This document shows positions 44,505 through 52,589 of a DNA stretch of 64,000 nt, piece by piece (position 1 is the stretch's first letter; each line of letters opens with the position of its first letter). Made by a program: the position numbers and the translations under genes. The notes beneath the pieces are model-generated. The model did not search any database. It was not told the origin of the DNA and saw only the letters and a program-made list of their open reading frames with translations. Source of the DNA: Lachnospiraceae bacterium (GTDB lineage Bacteria > Bacillota > Clostridia > Lachnospirales > Lachnospiraceae); assembly GCA_024690205.1 (NCBI GenBank), contig JAILCX010000089.1, positions 27,112 through 91,111 on the forward strand, in the 5' to 3' direction.

Positions 44505-46703
44505 ATGACTCAACAAGAAAAAGAGATTTACCTCAAAGAGGGTTTTACAACAGCACAGATCGATGAGATCGAAGCCGGTATCGAAGCCGGAGTCAAGACC
44601 TCGGTATATGCGCTAAAAGAGCTTATGCCCCAGCAGATGTATCAGATAAGGCTGGGTCTTTTGCATGGTGTTGATATCCATAATTACGCAAAGCCCGAGT
44701 ATGACTGGTTTCAGCTTGAAGAGATAAGGCTCGGTCTTGAAGAAGAACTTGATGTTTCAAAATATGATTCGGTAGATATCCCCTCAGCAAAGATGCACCA
44801 GATGAGGCGCGGTCTTGAAGACGGGATGGATCTTACTGATTTCCTTAAATACCGTGCGGATGTCATAAGTGAGATCCGTAAGGGACTTATCTCGCACATA
44901 GACCTTGTCTCTTATGTTGAGGATGGCTATGATGCGGACCAGTTAAGGGTCATGAGAGAAGCCGCCGAAGAAGACCTTGATATATTCTCTTTTATAGACA
45001 AGGATATTCAGGCAGTTGCCATGACCGAGATCGTCGAAGGTCTGAGGATGAACCTCGACGTCGAGATATACGCAAAACCCTGCTATACGTGGATGCAGAT
45101 GGAACAGCTCCGTCTGGGCCTTGTAAGCGGTGTAGATACATCTTATTACCAATCCCCTTTATACAACCGGAGACAGATGAAGGAGATACGTCTGGGCCTT
45201 GAGGACGGACTCGAGGTCGATGAGTATAACTCACTGATGTACCCTTCAAACGAGATGCGCCGAATAAGGAAAGAACTTCTTGACCAGCGTGCCCAGGGAC
45301 GAAGGATCGCTCTTGATGAAAGTGGGGAAGGTGCCGAAAACAGGCTCGGTATCTCGGTAGATATCGCCTCGGATGATATGAGTGCATATATCGTGATCAA
45401 TCCTTCAGCTTACGGAGTCATCACCAAAAAGGACATAATGCGCACACTGCGCCAGGCCGGTATCACCAAGAATATCGATGTGAGACAGGTCGATAATTTC
45501 CTTGCGGGCAAAAACCTCGGCGAGAGAATGCCCATTGCAAGCGGCATTCCGCCGATAGACGGACAGGACGGATATTATGAATTCTTCTTTGATACAGAAA
45601 AGAAGCGTTTGCCCAAGGTATTGCCTGACGGATCAGTTGATTTCCAGAATACGCAGTGGTATGAGCATGTAAAGCGCGGACAGAAACTTGCATTTTACCA
45701 TGCATCGGGAAAGGGTGAACCCGGAAGCACCGTGACAGGAAAGCCGATCCCTCCCAAAAGGGGAAAGGAACTTCCGCAGCTTCGCTGTAAGGGAGTCCTC
45801 ATTTCCGAGGATAAAAAGACATATACCTCTGACTCCGACGGAAGGGTAGAGCTTTCAGGCAATCAGCTTGAGGTATCAAAGATACTTATGCTTACCGATG
45901 TCAACAAGGCAACGGGCAATGTTGAGTTTGACGGAAATGTCATGATCTCAGGCACGGTAAGTAACGATGTGATCATTAAAGCAGGCGGTGACGTAGTCGT
46001 AGACGGTTTCGTTGAAGTATGTACCATCGAAGCAGGCGGCGATGTCATCTTAAGAAAGGGCGTAAACGGAGGAGGCAGAGGCTCAATTTCTGCGGGAGGC
46101 TCGGTAGAAGGCAAATTCTTTGAATCCGTTTCGATAACCGCCGAAAAGAACATCACCGTAAACTACGCGCTCCACTCAAACCTTTATTCCGGAGATTCAA
46201 TCACGGTATTCGGAAAAAAGGGTCTTATACTGGGTGGTGTGGTATTTGCAGCGCGTGATATAAAGGTGGGGAATCTCGGAAACGATATGGATGTACGTTC
46301 CATAGTCAAACTCGGAGTGTCCGACAAGGTAAGGGCTGAACTTAGAAAAGCTGAATCAGCGATAGCGGATTGCGATAACAAGCTAATGGTACTTCGAAAG
46401 GGCCAGGCCGATTTCCAGGTGAAGTTCCCTCCCGAGATACGTAACGCAATGGATATGTATATCAAGATCGAAAATGCAATTTATACGCTGAACCTCGACA
46501 GGGAAGAACTCGAGGCCAGACGTAATGATATAGTACGACAGATAGCAAATACACAGGATGCCATGCTGACCGTTACCGGAGAGCTTTATAACAACATCCT
46601 TATTGAGATCGATTCAAGAAAGATCATCTCGACGAGGTGTACGAATGTTACGGTCAGAAAAGTGGATAACAGGGTAGGAATATTCCAGAACGCGAAGAAC
46701 TGA
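44505..46703 (+). CDS. FapA-like (DUF342) protein with N-terminal tandem 26-residue repeats
   Basis: About 732 residues. The N-terminal part (about 16-270) is some nine imperfect repeats of about 26 residues, each like Q-M-x-x-I-R-L-G-L-x-x-G-x-D-x-x-x-Y; clear copies are QMYQIRLGLLHGVDIHNYAK, QLEEIRLGLEEELDVSKYDS, QMEQLRLGLVSGVDTSYYQS and QMKEIRLGLEDGLEVDEYNS. The rest is a FapA/DUF342 protein: TGKPIPPKRGKELP, then a long right-handed beta-helix (GTVSNDVIIKAGGDVVVDGF; GRGSISAGGSVEGKFFESVS) and a C-terminal coiled coil. FapA family members occur in flagellar and polar systems. The ATG 44505 has CAGGA upstream; a GTG at 44439 is less likely. The next gene encodes an HD-GYP-type regulator 13 bases later. 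Confidence 0.78.
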   Translation: MTQQEKEIYLKEGFTTAQIDEIEAGIEAGVKTSVYALKELMPQQMYQIRLGLLHGVDIHNYAKPEYDWFQLEEIRLGLEEELDVSKYDSVDIPSAKMHQMRRGLEDGMDLTDFLKYRADVISEIRKGLISHIDLVSYVEDGYDADQLRVMREAAEEDLDIFSFIDKDIQAVAMTEIVEGLRMNLDVEIYAKPCYTWMQMEQLRLGLVSGVDTSYYQSPLYNRRQMKEIRLGLEDGLEVDEYNSLMYPSNEMRRIRKELLDQRAQGRRIALDESGEGAENRLGISVDIASDDMSAYIVINPSAYGVITKKDIMRTLRQAGITKNIDVRQVDNFLAGKNLGERMPIASGIPPIDGQDGYYEFFFDTEKKRLPKVLPDGSVDFQNTQWYEHVKRGQKLAFYHASGKGEPGSTVTGKPIPPKRGKELPQLRCKGVLISEDKKTYTSDSDGRVELSGNQLEVSKILMLTDVNKATGNVEFDGNVMISGTVSNDVIIKAGGDVVVDGFVEVCTIEAGGDVILRKGVNGGGRGSISAGGSVEGKFFESVSITAEKNITVNYALHSNLYSGDSITVFGKKGLILGGVVFAARDIKVGNLGNDMDVRSIVKLGVSDKVRAELRKAESAIADCDNKLMVLRKGQADFQVKFPPEIRNAMDMYIKIENAIYTLNLDREELEARRNDIVRQIANTQDAMLTVTGELYNNILIEIDSRKIISTRCTNVTVRKVDNRVGIFQNAKN

Positions 46704-46716
46704 AAGGACGTTTTGT

Positions 46717-47802
46717 ATGAGAAACATGATATTATTGGCAGATCCCAGCGAAGATATCCTTGAAATACTCGAAGAACTGTTCGCAGAAAAGTATTCCGTC
46801 TTAAAACTTGAGGATGGTTTTGAAGCGTGCAACAAAGCAATCGAATTAAAGGATGACATTTCTGGCATCATCATAAACTCCGCCACACCATCCATGAGCG
46901 GTATCGATGTTGTAACCAAGCTTTCCGCAGATCCTTCCTTTGAGAATATCCCGATGATGATAATCTCGGAAGATGCTTCGCTTAAAAACGAAAAGGTTGC
47001 TTATAAAGCAGGAGCCACCGACTTTAACAAGATTCCTTTCGACTCAAGCCTCATAAAGCGTAAAATGCTCAAGTACATGGATCTTTTTTCCGTAAAAGAG
47101 CAGCTTTCGGAAGCCAAGAAAAAAGGCGAAAGCGCCGTAGATACAAAGGAAGCACCTTTATACAAGTCGATGCATGATAACATGATCGAGCTCATCGGAA
47201 GGATAGTCGAGATGAGAAATCCCGAAAATGCCAACCATTTAAGGCGCCTTAAGGGACTTGTAAAGATCATGGCCAAAAAGATGCAGGAGCTTTATCCCGA
47301 ATACGGACTTACGGAAGAAAAGATAAATATCATAGTGACCGCAGTCTCTTTGCACAATATCGGAATGGCGTCGATACCTGATTCCGTTGTGCTAAAGCCC
47401 GGCAGACTTACCAACGAAGAATACGAGTTCATGAAGTCACATACCCTAAGAGGTGTGGAGATGCTTGATTCGGTCAAAGGAACATGGTCAAACGAATATG
47501 ATGCCGTGATAAGAAAAGCTATACGTTCACACCATGAAAAATATGACGGAGGAGGTTATCCGGACGGTTTAAGAGGCGATGATATTCCGATAGAAGCACA
47601 GCTTATCTCGATAGCCGACACCTACGATGCTCTTGTAAACGATCGTGTTTACAAAAAGGCATTTCCCAAGGATGTTGCAGCCAATATGATCAACAACGGA
47701 GAGTGCGGAGTTTTCCCGCCCAAGATCCTTGAAGTATTCAAAAACTGCAGACCCCAGCTTGAAAAATGGGAAGAGAGCGATCTCGACCTTAAAAAGATAT
47801 AG
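46717..47802 (+). CDS. Receiver plus HD-GYP domain protein with altered key residues
   Basis: 361 residues. A receiver domain (1-125) starts MILLADPSEDILEILEELF. The phosphoacceptor Asp is replaced by Asn54 (IIINSATPSMSG), and one of the two upstream acidic residues is Pro, but the conserved Lys-Ile-Pro-Phe remains. The HD-GYP domain (about 165-350) has LHNIGMASIPDSVVL: His213 is followed by Asn214 instead of Asp, and Met217 stands for the usual Lys. HHEKYDGGGYPDGLRG (G280-Y-P) and ISIADTYDALVNDRVYKKAF are normal. HD-GYP enzymes cleave cyclic di-GMP or cGAMP; loss of the HD aspartate suggests a sensor or altered enzyme. The gene follows the FapA-like gene by 13 bases. Confidence 0.85.
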   Translation: MRNMILLADPSEDILEILEELFAEKYSVLKLEDGFEACNKAIELKDDISGIIINSATPSMSGIDVVTKLSADPSFENIPMMIISEDASLKNEKVAYKAGATDFNKIPFDSSLIKRKMLKYMDLFSVKEQLSEAKKKGESAVDTKEAPLYKSMHDNMIELIGRIVEMRNPENANHLRRLKGLVKIMAKKMQELYPEYGLTEEKINIIVTAVSLHNIGMASIPDSVVLKPGRLTNEEYEFMKSHTLRGVEMLDSVKGTWSNEYDAVIRKAIRSHHEKYDGGGYPDGLRGDDIPIEAQLISIADTYDALVNDRVYKKAFPKDVAANMINNGECGVFPPKILEVFKNCRPQLEKWEESDLDLKKI

Positions 47803-47819
47803 AAAAGAAGGATAAAAAA

Positions 47820-49586
47820 ATGGTACAGTCCAGAACACACAACTGTAATGAATTAAGATTAAGCGATGCCGGTAAACATGTAACGCTTGCAGGTTTTTAT
47901 GACAACCTAAGACAGGTTTCCAAAAATCTCGGATTCCTGCAGCTTCGTGACTTTTACGGAGTTACGCAGATCGTCATCGAAAACGAGCAGATGATGGAGA
48001 AGTTAAGCGGAGTAAACAATGAATCAACGCTTCAGATCGAAGGAACGGTCAGGGAAAGAGAATCAAAAAATCCCAAACTTGCAACCGGAGATATCGAAGT
48101 CGTGCCTACGGATATAAAGGTACTCGGCAAATGTATCTACAACGAACTTCCGTTTGAGATTTCAAGATCAAAGGATGCGGATGAAGCCGTAAGATTAAAA
48201 TACAGATATCTCGATCTTAGAAATCCCGCAGTTAAAGACAGGATCGTATTAAGATCAAAGATCGTTTCAAAGTTAAGACAGTCAATGACGGAACATGGAT
48301 TCCTGGAGATAACGACCCCTATACTTACCTGTTCTTCTCCCGAAGGAGCAAGAGATTATCTTGTACCTTCAAGAAACCATCCCGGAAAATTCTATGCGCT
48401 TCCCCAGGCTCCTCAGCAGTTTAAACAACTCCTTATGACCTCGGGATTTGACAGATATTTCCAGATCGCACCCTGCTTCAGGGATGAAGATGCCAGAGCG
48501 GACAGATCTCCCGGAGAATTCTACCAGCTTGATATGGAGATGGCGTTTGCAACTCAGGAAGATGTATTTGCTGTTATAGAGGACGTACTTCCTCCGGTAT
48601 TTTCAGAGTTCGGTGTTTACAAGGAAGCTTCAAAGGCACCTTTTAAGCGCATTCCTTATACTGAGGCAATGGAAAGATACGGAAGCGACAAGCCTGATCT
48701 TCGTATAGACCTTGAAGTTACCGATGTGACTGAACTTCTTTGCGACTGCGGATTTGAGCCTTTTAAGGGAAATGAAGTAAAGGCAGTTAAGGTCAACAAT
48801 TTTACACTCACCAGAAAACAAATAGATAAACTCATAGACGATACCTTTGTTATTACGGGCCAGAAGGGCTACTGGTTCAGACTCGATGAAAACGGGGATC
48901 TCATCGGAGGTATCTCAAAATTTCTTCAGGAAAACAAAGACGGTATCATAAGTGCAATGGGCCTTTCAAAGGGTGATTTTGTAGCATTGAGTGCAGGCTC
49001 TCATCTTGATGCATTAAAGACTGCAGGCGTTTTGAGAAAGCAGTTCGGTGCAGCCTGTGAAGGTCACATGAAAAAGGATTGCTATGAGTTCTGCTGGATA
49101 GTTGACTTCCCGATGTACGAGATCGGTGAAGAATCGGGTGAACTTGAATTCTGCCACAATCCTTTCTCAATGCCACAGGGTGGAATGGATGCCCTTGAAA
49201 ATGATGATCCGCTTTCGATACTTGCTTACCAGTACGACCTTGTTGTAAACGGCGTTGAGCTTTCATCGGGAGCCGTAAGAAATCATGATCCCGAGATAAT
49301 GGTAAAGGCATTTTCGGTCGTTGGACTTAACGAAGAAAACGTAAGATCGAAGTTCCCCGCAATGTATAACGCATTCTGTTACGGAGCTCCCCCGCATGCA
49401 GGTATCGCACCCGGAGTTGACAGAATGGTCATGCTCATCGCAGGTGAAGAGAGCATCAGGGAGATCATTCCTTTCCCGATGAACAAAAACGCCATGGACG
49501 TGATGATGGGTGCACCTTCAACCGTAGACGAAAAGCAGCTTGATGATGTTCATATCAAGATCGTAATGCCGAAGGATGAAAATTGA
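47820..49586 (+). CDS. aspS: Aspartyl-tRNA synthetase
   Basis: Class II synthetase of the bacterial type, 588 residues. N-terminal OB-fold anticodon domain (VTLAGFYDNLRQVSKNLGFL), motif 2 FQIAPCFRDEDARADRSPGE, GAD insertion domain in the middle (about 290-420) and motif 3 PPHAGIAPGVDRMVMLIAGE, cited by its core GIAPGVDRMVML. FYQLDMEMAF is the substrate-binding segment. Whether it also charges Asn-tRNA cannot be read here. AGAAAAGAAGGA precedes the ATG, and the end overlaps birA by 11 bases. Confidence 0.96.
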   Translation: MVQSRTHNCNELRLSDAGKHVTLAGFYDNLRQVSKNLGFLQLRDFYGVTQIVIENEQMMEKLSGVNNESTLQIEGTVRERESKNPKLATGDIEVVPTDIKVLGKCIYNELPFEISRSKDADEAVRLKYRYLDLRNPAVKDRIVLRSKIVSKLRQSMTEHGFLEITTPILTCSSPEGARDYLVPSRNHPGKFYALPQAPQQFKQLLMTSGFDRYFQIAPCFRDEDARADRSPGEFYQLDMEMAFATQEDVFAVIEDVLPPVFSEFGVYKEASKAPFKRIPYTEAMERYGSDKPDLRIDLEVTDVTELLCDCGFEPFKGNEVKAVKVNNFTLTRKQIDKLIDDTFVITGQKGYWFRLDENGDLIGGISKFLQENKDGIISAMGLSKGDFVALSAGSHLDALKTAGVLRKQFGAACEGHMKKDCYEFCWIVDFPMYEIGEESGELEFCHNPFSMPQGGMDALENDDPLSILAYQYDLVVNGVELSSGAVRNHDPEIMVKAFSVVGLNEENVRSKFPAMYNAFCYGAPPHAGIAPGVDRMVMLIAGEESIREIIPFPMNKNAMDVMMGAPSTVDEKQLDDVHIKIVMPKDEN

Positions 49587-50316
49587 GTTTTTTGAAACCA
49601 TAGATTCGACAAATACTTATCTCTACGGCAAGGCGCTTGACAAGGAGCTTTGTGAAGAGTGTGCCGCCTGCGCCGATATGCAGACTGCAGGCAAAGGAAG
49701 AAAAGGACGATCCTTTTACTCTCCGCAAAACACGGGACTATACTTAAGCTTTCTGCTTTTCCCTGAAATGGAGCTCGATAAGATCATGATGCTGACACCA
49801 CTTACCGCGGTGGCAGCGGCGCTTTGTGTTAAGGAGATGACGGATCTTGATATAAAGATAAAGTGGGTCAACGATCTTTATCTTGAAGGTAAAAAGGTTT
49901 CCGGTATTTTGACGGAAAGTTCCCCTTACATAAAAGATAATAAACCCTCATTTGTAGTAGTGGGGATCGGGATAAACATACTTCCTCCAAAAGGAGGTTT
50001 TCCCGATGAGATAAAAGACATCGCAGGTGCGCTTTTTGATTCGCTCCCCGAAAGATATGATGATCTAATTTCCTTTAAAAGGGATCTGGCACAAAGGATA
50101 ACCGACCGTTTTTATACGATGTATAAAGACCCGTCAAGGGAAAGGTTCATTTCCGAATACAGGAGCCTTTCGATGCTTGACGGCAAAACGGTATCCATTG
50201 TTGACGGCCCCGTCGTAAAAGTCCTTGGTATCGAAGATGATTTCGGATTAAAGGTCATGGACGATGACGGGAACATCAGTGTTTTAAAAGCCGGAGAAGT
50301 CAGTCTTTTATTATGA
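49576..50316 (+). CDS. birA: Biotin--protein ligase without DNA-binding domain
   Basis: Attaches biotin to carboxylase carrier proteins. 246 residues start directly at the catalytic domain (IEFFETIDSTNTYLYG), with no N-terminal winged helix, so it should not act as a repressor as E. coli BirA does. The biotinyl-adenylate loop is TAGKGRKGRSFYSPQ and the catalytic Lys lies in IKWVNDLYLEGKKVSGILTE, cited by its core KWVNDLYL. The C-terminal SH3-like domain is present. It overlaps aspS at its start and the next gene at its end, so three unrelated functions are translationally linked. Confidence 0.93.
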   Translation: MKIEFFETIDSTNTYLYGKALDKELCEECAACADMQTAGKGRKGRSFYSPQNTGLYLSFLLFPEMELDKIMMLTPLTAVAAALCVKEMTDLDIKIKWVNDLYLEGKKVSGILTESSPYIKDNKPSFVVVGIGINILPPKGGFPDEIKDIAGALFDSLPERYDDLISFKRDLAQRITDRFYTMYKDPSRERFISEYRSLSMLDGKTVSIVDGPVVKVLGIEDDFGLKVMDDDGNISVLKAGEVSLLL

Positions 50317-51494
50317 ACAATATAATCGCTTATCTTGAGGAATTTGGCAGCAGGACTCTTTATGAGATGCCGTTTAATGAAGTTGATTCACTGGTTCTGT
50401 GTCAGCTTTCATACCTCGATTATAAAGAATATGTCGGTGGAATGGAGGAAAGAAATACGCCCGTTGGCGTAAAGGATATCCATTCCGACCCCGAATGGCA
50501 AAAGATACTTGAGGGTTACTGGTATCACAGTGATAACAAAAAACTCTTTACTCTGTTTGCCGGATCAAAAAGGTTTGAAGACACGAAACTGAACTACTAT
50601 GTTCAGGTGACAGATGAATCCGAAGACCTTCAGTTTAGCGCAGTGACTTTCATATTGCCGGACAGGAGCGTTTACATCGCTTACAGAGGAACCGATGCAA
50701 CGCTTATCGGCTGGAAAGAAGACCTGAAGCTGGCATACTCTGATCCGATAAGGGCCCAGGAATTATCCGCACACTATATGGATAAGGTCTCTTCATATTT
50801 TTCGGGAGACTTCAGGACAGGCGGACATTCCAAGGGCGGAAACCTTGCGGTGTATGCTGCAATGTTTGCGTCTTCATTTGCAAGGAAAAGGATAACCGAG
50901 ATATATGACCATGACGGACCCGGTTTTCGTCCGGAGATCTTAAAGGAAGGTCATTACTCATCCATAAAAAACAGGATACACAAGTTCATCCCGAAATCAT
51001 CGATGGTTGGGATATTGCTTGAGACCGGGGATGATTATAAAGTCATAGACTGTTATTCGGTCGGAACGCTTCAGCATAATACCTACAGATGGAAATATAA
51101 GGGATCTTCTTTTGTATATTCCAAGATGACCGGAACCCGAAAGAAGAATAACGAAGCGATAAACGACTGGATAAACACTCTTACCGATAATGAGCTTGAT
51201 ACTCTTATCGATATAATATTCGCTCTTTTTACGGCCAATGATGAAAAGAATGTTTTTGATCTGGCAGGAGACCCTGTAAAGAATGCGCTTTCGGCGTATA
51301 ACCGATACAGGGAGATGGATCAAAGATCCAAGGACATGGTCCTTACGATCTTAAAAAGATTAAAAGAGATCATGGACAAAAAGACCTGGGGAGAATTCAG
51401 TAAACGGGCAGGTGCATTCATAGAGGAAATCAAAGTATGGCAGGAAGATGCCTCATCATTTATGAACAAAGCAATAACAAAGAAGAAGCCTTAA
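50313..51494 (+). CDS. Lipase-like alpha/beta-hydrolase (DUF2974/Mbeg1-like)
   Basis: 393 residues with no signal peptide. TGGHSKGGNLAVYAAMFAS contains the nucleophile elbow G-H-S-K-G, preceded by VYIAYRGTDATLIGWKEDLK, the oxyanion-type segment of the DUF2974 family. YDHDGPGFRPEIL follows the next strand. The predicted catalytic Ser, with Asp and His further on, indicates an esterase or lipase fold. The C-terminal quarter is helical and charged. The last 58 bases overlap the FIST gene in another frame. The biological substrate is unknown. Confidence 0.78.
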   Translation: MNNIIAYLEEFGSRTLYEMPFNEVDSLVLCQLSYLDYKEYVGGMEERNTPVGVKDIHSDPEWQKILEGYWYHSDNKKLFTLFAGSKRFEDTKLNYYVQVTDESEDLQFSAVTFILPDRSVYIAYRGTDATLIGWKEDLKLAYSDPIRAQELSAHYMDKVSSYFSGDFRTGGHSKGGNLAVYAAMFASSFARKRITEIYDHDGPGFRPEILKEGHYSSIKNRIHKFIPKSSMVGILLETGDDYKVIDCYSVGTLQHNTYRWKYKGSSFVYSKMTGTRKKNNEAINDWINTLTDNELDTLIDIIFALFTANDEKNVFDLAGDPVKNALSAYNRYREMDQRSKDMVLTILKRLKEIMDKKTWGEFSKRAGAFIEEIKVWQEDASSFMNKAITKKKP

Positions 51495-52570
51495 AGAGTG
51501 CGGTGGAAAAGATAAATGAAGGAGCCGGAGGAAGGGTTCCTGAGCTTATTTTGTTCTTTTCTTCACCTCACAATTTCTATTACCATGCAAGCAGACTTTA
51601 TGAGAACTTTCCCGAAAGCACGGTGTTAGGTTCCTCTTCGTGTATCTGTTTATCTTCCTGCGGCTTCGGCCCTACAGGACTTTCCGTTATGGCCGTATTT
51701 GACGGAATAGATGTTGTTGCGGGAGTTATCCCTGATGTAACAAGATATCCCATGAGATATGCAAAGGATATCGCAAATGATGCCCGGAAGGTAGCAGTTC
51801 ATGAAAATACGATCTGCCTTGAGTTTTCGGCAGCCATGCTTAACTGTGAGGAGATCGTGCTTGATACCTTAAGGGAAGGCCTTAAGGGAACGGACATACC
51901 TGTCTTCGGAAGCTCATCAGGTCTTGATCCCGACAGTATAATGACATATGTGTCGCTTAACGGAGTCGTCTATAACGAGGCATGTGTTTATGCGCTCATT
52001 CACAATGAAATGGGACAGATCAAGCTTGTACGTGAGAACATGTATAGGCCCACGATAGTATCATTTACGGTTACGGATGTCGATCTTGAAGACCGCAAGA
52101 TATATGAGATAGACGGCAAAAATGCCGTAACGTTCCTTACTGAAAAACTCGGTATTAGGCCGAAGGCATTGAAGGACTATTTTTCGGAACATCCTTTGGG
52201 CAGAGTCATGGACGGAGATGTTTATACGGTTTCCGTTAATGATGTCGATATCAAAAACGGAGCACTCTGTATGGCGGCGGGCATATTCAACCGCACCAAG
52301 ATAGTGGTAATGGATCCCAGAGACGATTTTGGTACGGTATGGAGAGATACCGCACTTGAAGCAGTAAAAGAAGGTGAATTCTTCCCTGCTTTTTCAATAG
52401 TGATAAACTGTGCCGCAAGAACGGAATACATGATAGAACACAGAATGATAGACGAGTTCAATGATGCGCTGACCGATAACTACAGGAACTTTATCGGCTG
52501 TTCGGGCATGGGAGAGCAGATGGATTTTAAGCAGCTCAACCATACGATGATAATGGCATTGTTTGAGTAA
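51437..52570 (+). CDS. FIST-domain sensory protein
   Basis: 377 residues: FIST N-terminal domain (about 1-200: LILFFSSPHNFYYHASRLYE; VLGSSSCICLSSCGFGP) and FIST_C domain (about 210-370, ending in NFIGCSGMGEQMDFKQLNH). FIST proteins are thought to bind small ligands, possibly amino acids or their derivatives, and often sit beside signalling proteins. Start ATG 51437 has AGAGGAAATC at good spacing although it lies 58 bases inside the upstream gene. Its stop overlaps the frame of the hydrogenase-like/EAL gene that follows, suggesting that FIST senses and the next protein responds. Confidence 0.85.
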   Translation: MAGRCLIIYEQSNNKEEALKSAVEKINEGAGGRVPELILFFSSPHNFYYHASRLYENFPESTVLGSSSCICLSSCGFGPTGLSVMAVFDGIDVVAGVIPDVTRYPMRYAKDIANDARKVAVHENTICLEFSAAMLNCEEIVLDTLREGLKGTDIPVFGSSSGLDPDSIMTYVSLNGVVYNEACVYALIHNEMGQIKLVRENMYRPTIVSFTVTDVDLEDRKIYEIDGKNAVTFLTEKLGIRPKALKDYFSEHPLGRVMDGDVYTVSVNDVDIKNGALCMAAGIFNRTKIVVMDPRDDFGTVWRDTALEAVKEGEFFPAFSIVINCAARTEYMIEHRMIDEFNDALTDNYRNFIGCSGMGEQMDFKQLNHTMIMALFE

Positions 52571-52589
52571 AAAACCAGGAAAGGCCCGT

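Noticed and set aside
52563..52589. TTG start for the hydrogenase-like/EAL gene
   Set aside because: ATG 52590 has CCAGGAAAGG at proper spacing; the TTG version would only add a short basic tail overlapping the FIST stop.
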